Made by a program: the position numbers and the translations under genes
Notes under the pieces: generated by a model
Seen by the model: only the letters and a program-made list of their open reading frames with translations
Told to the model about the DNA's origin: nothing
The model's database searches: none
Shown: positions 1 through 11,978 of the stretch, one piece after another
Numbering within the stretch: position 1 is the stretch's first letter
Layout: each line of letters opens with the position of its first letter
NCBI RefSeq assembly: GCF_033473495.1
Contig: NC_088937.1
Coordinates: 372,001-436,000, forward strand
Direction: 5' to 3'
DNA: 64,000 nt
Source of the DNA: Cercospora beticola
Taxonomy: Eukaryota > Ascomycota > Dothideomycetes > Mycosphaerellales > Mycosphaerellaceae

Positions 1-953
1 GTGGCGAGGCAATTCGAAGAAAGATTGCGAAACGAAAATTTGTGGTTGAAGCCGTGTAATTGCTCAAGCTGGAGGCTTTGGGTCGTCTTGGTCAGCTTCA
101 CAACAGAGATCTTGCCCTCGCGTACATGACACAAGCTATGCTCTTCGTCTAGGGCCGCTCGGCCGAGTAAAGGTGTGTTTGCAGGTCGGAGTCGGCAACG
201 TCGTTGGAACGCTTTATCGAGTTGAATCTTAACTGCTCCTTCTTCGTTCGCTCAGCGTCCAATTACTGCAAGTATCGTTCCTGAAGAGCTCAGGAAGCTG
301 AAAACAAAGTCTACTGTTTTGATCGAACATTTGTGGGGCCGCCAGGTAACCAATAGCCATTATGGCAGGGGCAGTATCAACACCAACGCAGCTGTTATGG
401 AGAATGTGGTCACTGGAGTCGTGCGGCTGTCTCCGTGTATAAGCAAATTGTCGGCCAGAGTTGGCGCTTGAGCACCCAACGCAGCTCTTTTAATTTGCCG
501 GTCTTGCTGAGGTCGATGAGGCTGAGAAATCATAAGCCGCGACCAGTGTCGCGGGTTGTCCGATTATGATTAGTAGGCATGACACTTCCCAATACGTACA
601 TAGGCGACTTCTCATCGCCGTCAAGTCAACAACCCGGTTTCTATTCTATTAAATTTCAGTCCTTCGTGTTCTGTTATCATCATTGCCAGTCTTCTTCTGT
701 CAGATCCTTTCGCCACACTGTTGGCAGGACTTCTCTTCGGGTCTATTATCTCTTCCATCCACCTCAATGCTGCGCGCTTCGTCAAATGAATCTGGAGAGG
801 GATCATAAGGTCAGGAGGAAGTTCCTACTAGCCGGACAATGCCACGAGCCTTTCATGCTGCATTGACTCTTTCGTAAAAGGATACGACGTCAACGGTGGC
901 CAAGCCTGTGGCGGCTCAAATGACCTTTACATCCAACGACGTGTTTCCCACAG
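1..953. other. No gene recognised
   Basis: Only short overlapping open frames on both strands without recognisable domains or a consistent splice structure. Could be intergenic DNA or an untranslated region; nothing positive can be said. Confidence 0.4.
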
Positions 954-2327
954 CTACAATCCCGCGTGACCCTGCTCAGTCGGTACATTCGCTTGAATTT
1001 TCAACAGACCTTCCCGCAGCATTCTCACTCCTTCAACTGTCTGTTCTTCCATTCTTCGTCTCTTTTTCCCAATCTCAGCAAACCGTTGATCGTCTGCCGC
1101 CATGCGCTCAGTCAGTTTTCTGCCCTCTTCGATCATCCTCCCGCTACGCGCTTTATCGAACTTGGTCGGCAGGCGATCATTAGAATGGTACGATGCCCTG
1201 CCAAGTTGAGGAATGCCACGAGCTTTCACCTCAACCTCAACAACTTCAGCGAGGTACACCAGTTCCAGGAGGGGTAGCTTTTTGACGAGTTTGATAACTG
1301 CTTCCACTCCAGCAGAATCTTCCGTTTCGTCTTCGTTCGCCGTTTCTGCTGCATCTACTGGTGTTCCAGCCTCGGTAACGACTGACCCGCTAGGGAAAAC
1401 TCCTGGTGGATGAGGAGGTCCCGGAAAGCGGAAGGGCGGAATGATGTTGAAGCTTTGGAATGCTGGAGTGGCGGGATACGATCTCAACGGAAGATTCGAA
1501 TTGACGTTCCCAGACCCATCGACAGACACTGACCCACTACGGTAGAAAACTGATGGATCCAGGAGCTCTGGAGGACGGGGCGGTGAGTTGACGTTGGAGC
1601 CCTGAAGTGCTGGAGCGGTGGCATAAGATCCCAATACATTATCCGAACTCACACTGCCAGCCGGAACCACAGGCGATGACCGGCTTTTGTATTGTGCTGA
1701 TGGTTTCCGGGGTGCAGGAGGGCAGTGGAGTCGGTCGACACTGGCATGCTCAAGTGCTGGGGCCGTGGCGTGAGATCCCAAGAAAACACTTGAATTGACG
1801 TTTGCAGCCGCATCGACAGACACTGACCTGCTACCCAGGTATATTGGATGTTGCAGATAGTCTGTAGTGCGTAGGAGTGGATTCACGTCGGAGCCTTGGG
1901 TTGACGGAGCGGGAGCATTCGGTCTCGAGGAAGGGTCCGGGTCGACACCGTTCGAAGCGACAGCAGTGCGAATTGGAAGTACAAATTGATCTATAATAGC
2001 GATGCTGTCAGCTGACTCTCACACTAGAGACACAACTCATAACTTCGTCACTTATCAAGGGACGTACTCACCGTTAGGACGAACCACGTCGCTCTGCAGA
2101 TCCTCGGCGACGCCTGTAGAGACATGTCCGCGCTTTTTCAATCGAGAGGGACGTTCGTGCTCTGGTTGCATCATTTTGCCTTCCAGTGACAGACAAACTT
2201 TGATGAGAATCTTCGTTGTAGGGGGTAAAAGTGACAACATCACAGTTTTATCATCTGTGATCGAAGCAGCAAACTTATACTCCTTTGTCCGTGGCGCAAG
2301 AAGCTTGCTGCTGCCCGTCTCTTTCAT
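954..2327 (-). CDS. Hypothetical protein with imperfect repeats and C-terminal coiled coil
   Basis: Two exons: 2327-2072 and 1990-954, joined over an 81-base intron with a GTGAGT donor, a GCTGAC branch site and a TATAG acceptor. The frame continues exactly across the junction, giving about 430 residues. ATG at 2327 is the first ATG in frame; an extra upstream exon cannot be excluded. The middle holds about three imperfect copies of a Ser/Pro-rich segment (pattern SGSVSVD..NVNS....SYATAPA.Q, then a PP-rich stretch), so the gene grew by internal duplication. The last 90 residues are charged and look like coiled coil (EEGRKLTERMAADDQRF). No known domain recognised. It starts about 100 bases after the end of the dehydrogenase gene on the same strand. 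Confidence 0.55.
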
Positions 2328-2430
2328 CACTTCGACAATGCTTTATCACTGAGGGCTTTGCTATAGCCAGGCATTGCGAGGCATTTCGAAGAAGCACCAG
2401 GAAACTCCATCTCGCGCTCCAATTGCGGTT

Positions 2431-3555
2431 CTATGCTTCGATAGCAGGATTCGAAGTTACATCGAGTGCAGATGGCTCTTTCTGCTCCGCTTCATGCTTC
2501 GATGCAGCGTTTCTCCCCACTAAACCTTTCTGATACGCTGTCATATAATTCTCGTCATTCCAGTCGTCCACTTCGAGATCAAAATATCCACGTTGTTGGA
2601 ATGATTTGGGAACAATTCCCAGCGCTCGTCCTACTTCTGTTAGCACAATTTGCGTGCCCAGAAAGGGAAAGCATTTACCATTGATGCGCTTGTCCGAAGC
2701 TAGATGAGTTGCAGCTTTGCCGGCATCTTTGATGTCACAGAACTCCGCACCAGTAGCTCTGACTGCGTCCCAGAACTGCTGCGGGGCGAGGCTCGTCTGT
2801 ATGAACCTGCGTCAAGTTAGATCGTGAGATTGATGGAACAACAGCATTGTTTCCTACCAAGGCGCAATCAGATTGATTCTGATGTTTTGTGCCGGTCCAG
2901 TCCGACGAATGCTTTTCATGATTGCCCGAACGCCATGCTTAGAAGCATTGTACTGAGGCGCGTCCGCATGGTCAAGGTACCCAGAAAGACTGGCAGTCAT
3001 AATAATGCATCGGTCCCGATCTTCACCCTCAGGCTGCTTCGGGAAGTAGTACATGGCCAGCTTGACGGTGTAAAATACACCAATGATGTTGACTTTGAGG
3101 GTAGTGAGCTCGGGCTCAACTGGATCGCCATTGGAATCTTCGGTGTGTATGAGGGAGTCATCGAGAAGACCGATGCCAGCGTTGGCAATAACGATGTCGA
3201 TGGTCTTGCTTGGTGACCTTTCGAGAGCCGCCTTGAAAAGTTTGACTTGGTCTTGCCATACCAGTACGTTGCCAGGCACGAAAGCCACATTCTCCGAACC
3301 AAGCTCGCTCACTAGCTTCTGTGCTCGGTCCTCAACGATATCGCTGAAGGTGACAAAAGCGCCAGCTGCCACGAAGTGGCGCATGTATTGCTCGCCGATG
3401 CCAGAACCTCCGCCTGTCAGGATGACGCTCTTCCCTCTGAGGCAGGAAAGGTCCGGCGTCGTATCACCGGGAATAGCTTCGCTTCGTGTGAACTCGCTGT
3501 TTGGAGGCATGTTCGGACCTTGATGCTGGAGAACGCGAGAGCTAGTTCTTGACAA
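2431..3555 (-). CDS. Short-chain dehydrogenase/reductase, 15-hydroxyprostaglandin dehydrogenase-like
   Basis: NAD(P)-dependent oxidoreductase of the classical SDR family; substrate unknown. Exons 3555-2858 and 2806-2431 are joined over a 51-base intron that splits the Trp codon of IAPW/FIQT. About 357 residues. The Rossmann motif TGGGSGIG lies near residue 47, IANAG near residue 119, a catalytic Ser in TASLSGYL, and the YNASK catalytic Tyr/Lys pair near residue 206. The segment after IAPWFIQTSLAP is the usual C-terminal lid. The last 40 residues, after DVNDENY-like sequence, are a charged tail with no domain. Two start codons are possible (residue 1, or the Met at residue 16). The family assignment is firm; the reaction is not. 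Confidence 0.85.
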
Positions 3556-6198
3556 TTTATACTGTTCCAGTTGCCCTTATGGAATTCAACGAACCAGGCA
3601 AAGTTCGAGGCTGCCTGAAGCCGTCGAAGATATTATTGACCTCTTCAGATCCACATACCTATAATTTTCTGCGCGCTCCGCTTGCAACTACTCCGCTGAA
3701 GGAGCCGAGGAGCATGTGCTCCGTTCAGCTGAAGCTAGCTTAAGCTCGGCAGGTCTTACAGAGGAAAATGACAATGACATCCTTCCTGCGATTCGACTCT
3801 GCTTCTCTAGTGATCACTGACTCAAGCGTGCCGAGTCGGCCCAAACAATGACATTCGTGAGCTCCAGCCGTTGCAAAAAGGATGAAATTGGCAAATGCTT
3901 CGATATCATAAGGATTGGATGAGGGGAAAGACCATTGCCAAGACATGGAGTTGCTTCGTCAGCCGACCTCATCGAATCCTGCTGTGCGCCCCAATTCCTG
4001 CCTGGCTTCCAACTGGATCCATCAAGCACTACGACCTACATAGCTTTTGAGGCCTCGATTTGCGTAGCGGCATCAGCACCGACAGCTTCTTGGACGTCAA
4101 AGCCTGAGCGGACCCTCTCGACATTGCCAAGATGCACTTGAATTTTCGAAGAAACACGGGTGGTAAATGCTTCGATGCCACCCCAAGCCTCTCATGAAAG
4201 CTCGAAGAACGCTTTCAGGACATTTCGCGGTTCCGGACACGTGAGCTGGAAGAGCCCATTCACCAGCGGTGCGGTCGTGGACTGCGATATTGCTGTGACC
4301 GATTTTCGCTCGTACCACTTGGTGTCTTCGAACAATTCTTCCTACGGGAGAACAGGGGTGGCCAGATCATGAGTCAAAGCTCAATCTGTCTCTTGAACTT
4401 GCCATGTTGAACTCGTGCGGCACACGGGGATCAACTGCGACGCGCCCTATTTCATGTGCTTCGAAAGAACAGGTCAACGAAATGCAAATCGAGATCGACC
4501 ACCAACATTCCGACTTCATTCAGGCTTGATCTCCCTTTCTGCTTGTGTGTGTGTGTCCTGTACACAGTTGGTGGACTGAAAAGCTCTGTCAACGTCCATT
4601 TCAAGTTCAGGAGCGAGCCGTCCCATCACAAAAGGATTAGCTTTCTGTCAGCCGAAGCTTGTTGGTAAACGCAAGGATTTGGATACAAAGGGCCGCTTGA
4701 AGATAACATCGCCCTAGACTTGACGCAGCTCGATCAGAGATCGAATTCTCCTACCACGAAGCATGAAATACGAGAAACATTGGCGCGGAAAACGATTTGG
4801 TGTTACGCTCGGTCTCAACTGCGCTGGTGCTACATCACGTGAAGGGCTCTGCTCATCTCTAATCACGTTTGCTCCAATCTCCTGCGCTCATTGATCCTGG
4901 CACACTGTTGTGAAGTGCTCCAAGCTTAACTCGACATGGGACCATGAGCGTCTGGGCTCAGAACTCTCGAACGGTGGGTTCGAGCAGTTGTAGACTCTGG
5001 CTTACCATCAAGTATAATCGATCGGGCACAAACATTAATCGTTGCGTATATTGCAGTGTGGATGACTACGTTCCTGTGCTCCTGCGGGATTCTTCACTGG
5101 CAGCTACCCAAGTGTCCGAATCAATAGGAGGTCAAGCTTTCGGGTAAACAACATCAACCTGCAGATCTTTGAGCAAGCAATCCTTGACTAGCAACCCGCA
5201 CAAAACCTAGCCTCACAAAGAGTCTCATTCTCGTCTTTCCGACTGCACAGGAGATGCTGGCGGTTGACCAAAGCCACAGTGCTCTCCAGAAGCTGTGCTC
5301 GGTGTTGCCAATGTTCAAAGACTTGTTGTCGACATTCCAGATTCCAGTCGCATCTCGGCGCAGAGATGGAAGTTTACCAGATGGTGACCGCCAAATCGAC
5401 CTAGGGCTTTGCTCGTTCCGCACACCAACCACATTTCCAACGAGCGGCCACCATGCCAACAGGGATCTATGGTCATGCAACATGGACAGATCCCTTTATC
5501 TCAATACCAGAATGATCAGCAGTGAAGTAGACGAATGTCCTCAACCAGAAACTGGAAGCCATACATCTGCCAAATCCGATGACCAATGGAGACTTGCTGT
5601 TCATTCCAGATGACGCTGTAGCTCTCTACCTTGCGTAGTAATCCTCACTTCGACCCACAGCTTCGCGCTTCACAGGGTACTGTCGATAGACTATTGTTCC
5701 TGCGTAATGCCATGGGTGACCCATTCTACCCAATGTGTCAACCAACGCGCTTCCCGCCGTTCTACGTGGGTATATCGACAAGGGCTAAGACGTTCATATT
5801 CAACCATCGACTACATGGCAAGGCAACCCACACACGTGTGCCGACGCAATCGAGACACCTGCTTTTTGGGGTCTTTCCAAGGCATCGCTACAGCTTTTCG
5901 ACGGCATTGCGCACCAAGACGGAGGAGCGAAACCCGCAATGCGCAAGGATTGCGAAAAGTTAAAGTCGAGATCTTCGAAGCTCTCGCCAGGCCACAACCA
6001 TGATCAAGGAGGGCATTCGTATCCTAGCTTGGCCGCCGGCACCTACATTTCTTCATCTGGTCCCCTCGTACAGTAGAGATCATCGAACTGACAAACACCT
6101 TCCTCTAACCGCTGTCGCACAAAGCTACGCCGCAATTCTGGGCTTCGACAGGACAACGTTCTACTCTGCGCAGTCAGGAAGGCGATGCTCACGCGAGA
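3556..6198. other. Long stretch without a clear gene; possible gene remnant on minus strand
   Basis: No frame with a recognisable domain. Between about 4340 and 3740 the minus strand has protein-like segments in more than one frame interrupted by stops (for example APLVNGLFQLTCPEPRNV, then a stop, then EAWGGIEAFTTRVSSK), which looks like a decayed gene. A (TG)n run lies near 4545. The rest shows nothing I can name. Confidence 0.35.
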
Positions 6199-7698
6199 AT
6201 GTCGACTCTCAATCTTGCTCACACGCCAGCGGCAGAGGCTCCACCTGGAATGGTTTCGAACCTGCAAAATCCTCACATCAGAAACCATGCGCCAACATTC
6301 GTACTTGCAATATTCGGCATGTGCATAGCAACAATGTTGCTGACTATGCGCATCTACACAAAAGCAGTGCTGGCCAGGATATTCGGTATCGATGATGTGT
6401 TTCTACTCTTCGCATGGGTACATGGCTATCCGTCGTGACGAATAGTAATCAAATGCTGACATAGATCGTAGGCTATGTCATTAGTAGTTCAGATTTTCAT
6501 CCTCTACTTGAAGGCTGCCGGTCTCACAGGAGTGCACATCTGGGACATCTCTCTGGCGTAGGCGTCTCATCCTATGCCATCTGCCGACCTTCAGAAGGGA
6601 CTAACGTTTCGCTAGTGACTTGAAGCATGTCGTGCTCATCACCACAGCCATCAGCATCGTCTACCTCGCATTCATGGCGTTCGCAAAGTTTTCAATTCTG
6701 ATATTCTATATGCGACTTTCACCACAGAGATGGTTCAAGTATGCGGTCTACGCTACAATGGCCCTGACTGCAACATTCAGCCTCGTCCTGATGCTGTGTT
6801 TGGCATTCGCATGCATTCCACTCAAGCGCGTGTGGGACCCGACAATTACCGAAGGCCATTGCATCAATCGTGGAAATGTGTTTATGGCCACCGCTGGACT
6901 GAACGCAGCGACAGACATAATCATGCTGGTCGGTTGCCTAGGTTTGATCAGAAAAATTGACGAGTGACTGATCAAGCATCGCAGTTTCTTCCCATGCCTA
7001 TCGTCTTCAAGTTACAAGTCCCACGAGTACAGAAGATTGGCCTGGTAGTGATCTTCAGTGTCGGCTCAATGTAAGTCACACGGTGACTCGCCAGGGCCAC
7101 CAGTATCCACCAAGCTCACTACTTTATAGCACAGCAGCGACAAGCATCGTTCGCCTCGTGCTCATGCCGCCTCTCATCGCCAATCTTGACATGCCCTGGG
7201 CACTAACAACGCCTTCTTCCTGGATTTGTATCGAAGCTAACCTCGTGATCATTTGTGGCTCCTTGCCCATTCTGCGACTCTTTTTAAAGCACACCTGGCC
7301 TCGATTGATCGGCGAGACAAGCTACGGGACTGGCCGATCCAAGATTACTGGGCAACCAGGAAGCGAGTCAGCGGAACTCTCCAATCTCGAGAGAAGCAGA
7401 AACGGACGGCCGAAGAGGTACTCTCGTATGAACGATTTTACCCGAGGCGAGACTTTGATGGAGGATGAGCGAGATGGGAGTGAGACGTTCATCATTGATG
7501 ATAAAGAGGCAAGTTCTTGGCAACTTCATCAGTCCCATCCAAGCTAACGTGTTTTCGATATGGTAGAACGTCATCGTACATACGGAACCCGTCGAGCAAG
7601 TGAAGCCCACAAGACCTTTCAGTCAAATATATAGCGGGCTAGGGGTGCCACCAAGTCCGCCATACGGGCATGCGGAGCCGCCACCAAAGCCATTCTAG
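6199..7698 (+). CDS. Rhodopsin-domain fungal integral membrane protein (PTH11-like/SAT20 type)
   Basis: Seven-helix plasma-membrane protein of the large fungal rhodopsin-domain family, often annotated PTH11-like; ligand and role unknown. Six exons fit: 6199-6417, 6472-6557, 6616-6928, 6985-7070, 7130-7508, 7567-7698. Every junction keeps frame, giving about 404 residues. Family landmarks are MRIYTKAVLARIFGIDD after the first helix, the second exon with LVVQIFILYLKAAG, FAKFSILIFYMRLSPQ, the CIPLKRVWDP loop with a following Cys, TDIIML, FKLQVPRVQKIGL and the last helix CIEANLVIICGSLP. The tail is hydrophilic and Pro-rich. The fifth intron appears to use a GC donor (gcaagt); the third has a weak GTCGGT donor. 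No CFEM cysteine domain is present at the N-terminus. Confidence 0.82.
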
Positions 7699-8094
7699 GT
7701 GGATGAGAGCAATTTAGCTTGCAATAAACATGCAAGAACATGTCTGGGTTTTGGCAATTGGCATGCTTGCAAAGCTCGAGTCAAATGTCGAAGTTCATGA
7801 GAAAGGGATGTGTCGGATGATTTGACCTGCGATCATTCGCTGGTCGACTCGCTTGACTTACAGCTTCACATCAGATCGGTTGCTCAGTTACCATATACAA
7901 AGTTTTTTGAGAGACCTCCAGCATGTCTCTGACTTGCATTCGTATTCGCCTAGACAGCTCGCTGGGTCTCACTTCGTAACGCTTGATGGATCTGATTCTC
8001 TCGCAACACCGCCTCGTAATGCGATCATCATTCCGCCGCATTCACGCCGCTGTTGAACATCACTCTACAAGCAATTCGACCCCACGTTCCTGCA
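7699..8094. other. Intergenic between convergent genes
   Basis: Lies between the 3' ends of the rhodopsin-domain gene and the minus-strand NTF2-like gene; no coding frame worth naming. It presumably holds the terminators of both. Confidence 0.5.
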
Positions 8095-8763
8095 TCACTC
8101 GCACGGAATATCCGTCGGCGACACCAAAGGATTGATATCAATATCATTATACTCAATCAAATTCCCCTTCTTAGGCGTGAAATCAATCGTCCCATCCGCC
8201 CTCTTCTGAATCGGGAATTCACTAACATAACTGTATCACCATCGCCATCAGCCAAGAAATTCTCCCTCACGTCATCTGAAACAGCTCAAGACAAATCAGG
8301 AAACTTACTAAGCCCTACTGCAATTCCCTCCATCATACGTCGTATCGATCAAACCCAGCACATGGAACGTCTTCCTCTCCGCAGAATCCTCAACAACAGT
8401 CGTGATATTTGGAAGATGGTTCCAGTGCTTGTTTCCATTCGGTGGCATGAGTTGTTGCTTGAACGCCAAGATATCGGCAGAACCGGTGGCAGTTCTACCG
8501 CGGACGATGAGTTTGCCATTGGGGATGAAGAAGTCGGTGAAACCGGTTGTGGCGGTGGAGAGTTCGGCTTCGTAATAGAGACTATTGGTGAGAGAGTTGA
8601 ATGATCAGTCTGAGAAAGAAAGATGTGTGTAGTGTCGAGCGTACACATCGAGGTAGTTCTTGAACTCGGCATCGACACCTTCACCAGCGACGTAACCTGA
8701 CATGTCGACTGCGGTGGCCAAGCCGAGAAGGCTGGCGGCAGCAAGGGCAGAGAAGCATTTCAT
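8095..8763 (-). CDS. Small secreted NTF2/SnoaL-like protein
   Basis: Three exons, 8763-8645, 8581-8309 and 8230-8095, give 175 residues; the first exon was too short to stand out as an open frame. A signal peptide is clear (MKCFSALAAASLLGLATA). The body resembles the secreted SnoaL-like/NTF2-fold proteins common in plant-associated fungi: YYEAELSTATTGFTDFF, then PNGKLIVRGRTATGSADI, KHWNHLPN, and a Cys pair (GGNCSRAYY and the C-terminal PCE end). Such proteins have no proven common function; some act as enzymes, others as suspected effectors. Both introns use consensus-like sites (GTACGC, GTAAGT). A TATA-like box sits upstream. The structure and fold call are fairly safe; function is unknown. 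Confidence 0.75.
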
Positions 8764-8836
8764 GTTGATGATTTGTATCGTGATTGATAAAATGGGACTG
8801 CAGTAGTATCTCTTGAGTCGAGCGGATTTACCACCG

Positions 8837-8844
8837 CTCTTATA
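8837..8844 (-). promoter_or_regulatory. TATA-like box of the NTF2-like secreted protein gene
   Basis: TATAAGAG on the minus strand about 75 bases upstream of the ATG at 8763, a usual distance in filamentous fungi. Seen as sequence only. Confidence 0.4.
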
Positions 8845-9570
8845 TTCAAGCAGCAGACGTGTGGCACAACATACCGCCCATCGTGCTGCAGTAGTCGCTG
8901 GGCGTGCTGCGATCTAGCGCCGAGCATAGCAAATCGAAATCGTTACTATAGCGCAATAGCGCGTGTCGTCCGTACTCGCGTCGCATAGGCAAGACATATT
9001 CCATGAGCGATTTCCCGATAGAGTATAGCTTTGCATAAGGCCAAGTGATAGTGATGCTGACTGGCTGACGAGCCCCCGAGCCACAGATATGCCGAAGGGC
9101 CAGATGGGAAATCTTCACGCGTCAACTTCGTTGCGAGCTGTATGTTTCAGCTGCTTTGGCCTCAGTCGTCTCTCAAGTTGGGCTCTATTGGCACGCTGAG
9201 CAAGCTTTCAAGACCGTCCCAGACCGTACGACTAAGCTTTGAAGGAATGTTCACAGCGCCCTCAAGCTGAACACCCGCTCTCCATTCTGAGGCTGCTGGT
9301 GTAGCATGCACGGCATTCGTCAAGCGGTCGAAGAAGCCGCATCTTGTTCGACATGAGATCTCAATCTTCGTGGGCCATGCCGCGAGGTCAGCGGCCATCG
9401 CACGTTGCAATCGAGCTCTGATCGAGCGAGGGCCTGCATCAGAATAATGTACTCAAAAGTTTGAGTATGGGCAAATAGCAGAATGAGATGGTGCAATCGA
9501 AGTTGAGAAGAAGAGAAGCGTTGGTGCACAATACCTCTTTCCGTGCAAGATGTCTTCATTGCATCTGATC
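8845..9570. other. Intergenic, nothing recognised
   Basis: Short open frames on both strands without domain signal. Contains the upstream region of the NTF2-like gene and the 3' flank of DUS1. Confidence 0.45.
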
Positions 9571-11424
9571 TCAGCCCATGACCATACCTTCTTTGGGTAT
9601 CTCAGTCCGCTCTTCCACGGCAGATGTCGCTTCTGTCGAATCGCCGGCGTCGGTCTTCGTGACAGTTCCATTCGCGTTCGCATGTCCCCTAGCGCTCATC
9701 TCCTGTTTCGATGCAGCGCCATTCGTCGAGCTCTCTGCCACGGCAGTCTTCACAATTTCGACATGGCCATCAGCCGACACCCCAGCCTTCTCCTTTTCGG
9801 CCTTCTCCGCAGCCAGTCGCGCCATCTCCTTTTTACTTAGCTGCAGGCTGCCTTTTTCCAGAGCCTCCTTGGGTAGAGGCCGCACATATGGCTGGCACAC
9901 CCAAAATGGGCGCTTACATCGCCGGACAGCTGCAGTACTCGATAGCGCAGGGTCTGCGTCCTCTTCGTCTGCAATGTCTGGAGTTCCAAACTTCGCCGGG
10001 TCCTTCTCGTACTCCAGAAGTCCCTCCTTGACAGCAGCTTGAGTTAACTTCAATACATTTTCATATGCGTCGATATCGCCAGCCTTCGATCGAGCCAAAG
10101 CATCCCGAACATCGTGATGTGTACCCACCAGTGATCGCAAAATGTGAAAGCAATGTGGCTGCATAGCAGAGAGATTCGGGTTCGTGCACTTCACATGCTT
10201 CACTCCATTCTTCTTCTTTTCCTTGACGGCCTCACGCTTCTGTTTCTTTGTAGGCGCTTGTCCTTCGACATCGTCCTCGGCGCCTCTCTTGAGACCATTC
10301 GCGTTCCCATTGGTCTCAGGCTGCGAATCTGAGAGCAGAAATAGCTCCTCACGCTGAGGTGGATCCTGGTGGAGGACGTACTTGTGTATAATGTCCAGAT
10401 AACGTCTCAAGATAGCGTCTGCTCTGTAGCCGCCCTTGCCATCCCGCCCTCGCCAGTATTCTCGTCCTTCTTCCCCAACTGGTGGTGCAGTACCAAAGAT
10501 GCTCGGATCGTACAAATTGCCTTCAGCGCTCATCACTGCGTCTGCGCCTGTCGCATCGAGGCACTCTTCAATGTCTCCATGCTGCAGGATGTTGCCATTT
10601 GCAAAAATCACGGTCTCTTTCGGGAGCTCTTCTCGCAGATATCGAATCACAGACCAATCTGCCAGCCCTGTCTCATGCCCTTTCTGATGTCGCTGTCGTC
10701 CGTGCACTGTTATGATACTCGCGCCCGCGGAGAGAATCATCTTCGCATACTCCAATGTCTTCTCTTTCGTCTCTTGAACCCTAAATTTGGCTGTCACCGG
10801 AATATCCAAATTCTTGTGCAGATTGTTGATCAACTTGTAAATGGTGTCCCAATCCTCTTGCAGAAATGCGCCGTAGTTTCCCCTCTTTGCGATGCCCTGC
10901 GGACATCCCAGGTTCAAGTCCACAGCATCGCAATAAGGAGCCACCATCTGTGCAGCTTTCAAGAAAAGGTCTGGATCATTGGCACAGAATTGGACGAAGA
11001 GAGGTCGATCTATCTTCGGATTGCCGTCCAAGTACTTGTCCTCTTCGCCCATTGTCTTTAGGTGCTCTGCGTCTGGAGGATCGGCCATGGTGATAGGCGG
11101 CTTTAGAGGCTCAAAGTGATTCGCTCGGTATTTTGGATTATCGGAGAACAGCTTCGCATGGAACATGGGTGTGTAGCAGAGGATGCTGGATCGCAGCTCT
11201 GGTGGAAGGAAGGAGCGAGTGAGCAGTCGCCATGCGAACTCGGACTGATCGACCATGGGTGCGACGACATATTTCGGAGAGCCGATAGACTCGTAAAAGG
11301 CGCGGCCTTCAAGTTTTGCGGGAGCCATTGTGGCGGCGGAGCGGTGTGGTGTGAGTGAGGTGGAGATTGACGATCGAGAGCCGGCTCGTCGTAGGAGATG
11401 TCGAAGTTTTGCTGCTACAGACAT
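9571..11424 (-). CDS. DUS1: tRNA-dihydrouridine synthase 1 (tRNA-dihydrouridine(16/17) synthase)
   Basis: FMN enzyme that reduces uridine to dihydrouridine at positions 16/17 of the tRNA D-loop using NADPH. Single exon, 617 residues. Landmarks are YVVAPMVDQSEFAWRLL at the start of the barrel, SILCYTPMFHAKLF, LNLGCPQGIAKRGNYGAFL with the catalytic Cys of GCPQ (near residue 176), VTAKFRVQ, and the FMN-binding ITVHGRQRHQKG and VIFANGN segments. The helical C-terminal domain follows, and a low-complexity Ala/Lys/Glu-rich tail of about 100 residues makes it longer than the yeast enzyme. The first 32 residues are Arg/Ser-rich and almost free of acidic residues, like a mitochondrial leader. A second good ATG follows at 11328 (MAPAKLEG), so two isoforms are possible. 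Confidence 0.93.
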   Translation of the reverse strand: MSVAAKLRHLLRRAGSRSSISTSLTPHRSAATMAPAKLEGRAFYESIGSPKYVVAPMVDQSEFAWRLLTRSFLPPELRSSILCYTPMFHAKLFSDNPKYRANHFEPLKPPITMADPPDAEHLKTMGEEDKYLDGNPKIDRPLFVQFCANDPDLFLKAAQMVAPYCDAVDLNLGCPQGIAKRGNYGAFLQEDWDTIYKLINNLHKNLDIPVTAKFRVQETKEKTLEYAKMILSAGASIITVHGRQRHQKGHETGLADWSVIRYLREELPKETVIFANGNILQHGDIEECLDATGADAVMSAEGNLYDPSIFGTAPPVGEEGREYWRGRDGKGGYRADAILRRYLDIIHKYVLHQDPPQREELFLLSDSQPETNGNANGLKRGAEDDVEGQAPTKKQKREAVKEKKKNGVKHVKCTNPNLSAMQPHCFHILRSLVGTHHDVRDALARSKAGDIDAYENVLKLTQAAVKEGLLEYEKDPAKFGTPDIADEEDADPALSSTAAVRRCKRPFWVCQPYVRPLPKEALEKGSLQLSKKEMARLAAEKAEKEKAGVSADGHVEIVKTAVAESSTNGAASKQEMSARGHANANGTVTKTDAGDSTEATSAVEERTEIPKEGMVMG

Positions 11425-11978
11425 GCAGCGCCGGTCGGTAGTATCATGATGGTGGTTGGTAGTGGTTGCTGAACAAAAGTTGTCGAGGCAAGTGACGAAG
11501 TCCGGCCGCTCGGCGGAATTGGTGCCGCTCTCATTGATGCATCATCCTTCAAACTCTCGTCAATATATTGAATCGAGTAGCTGCCTCGCCGACCCCTTCT
11601 CTTTCCTCCTTCTCTCAACTACAACATCCTCCACTACCACCTGCAATCGCCGAACAAGCCCCAAAGCTGCAAGTCTTTGGCCTACATCGCTGTGTATGGT
11701 CATTCACTTAGGCAAGAATCGTCACGTCCTTGCTTGCTATCACAGCGGACAAGCAATACCGTACCCCAAGAGAAGGCCGATCACAGCAGAAAGGGTCTCA
11801 ATCGTCTAAATATACACCAAAGCATGCATGCGCCTCAATCCTTCGCATGGCAAGCGATACAAGCCTCGTCTTGGCTGCCCAGCCTGGCTGTGGTCAGTAC
11901 CCAGACCCGTCCTCTCCATTGCGCTTGCATTTTTAAGGCGGTCTCACCTCCGCCAGAGCCCATGCTCAGACATGCAGC
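11425..11978. other. Divergent promoter region
   Basis: Separates DUS1 (minus) and the DUF6536 gene (plus), and so carries the promoters and 5' leaders of both. Short open frames here have no domain signal. Pyrimidine-rich runs are present on the plus strand near 11600. Confidence 0.45.

Noticed and set aside
579..866. Plus-strand 95-codon frame.
   Set aside because: No domain, and composition resembles antisense noise.
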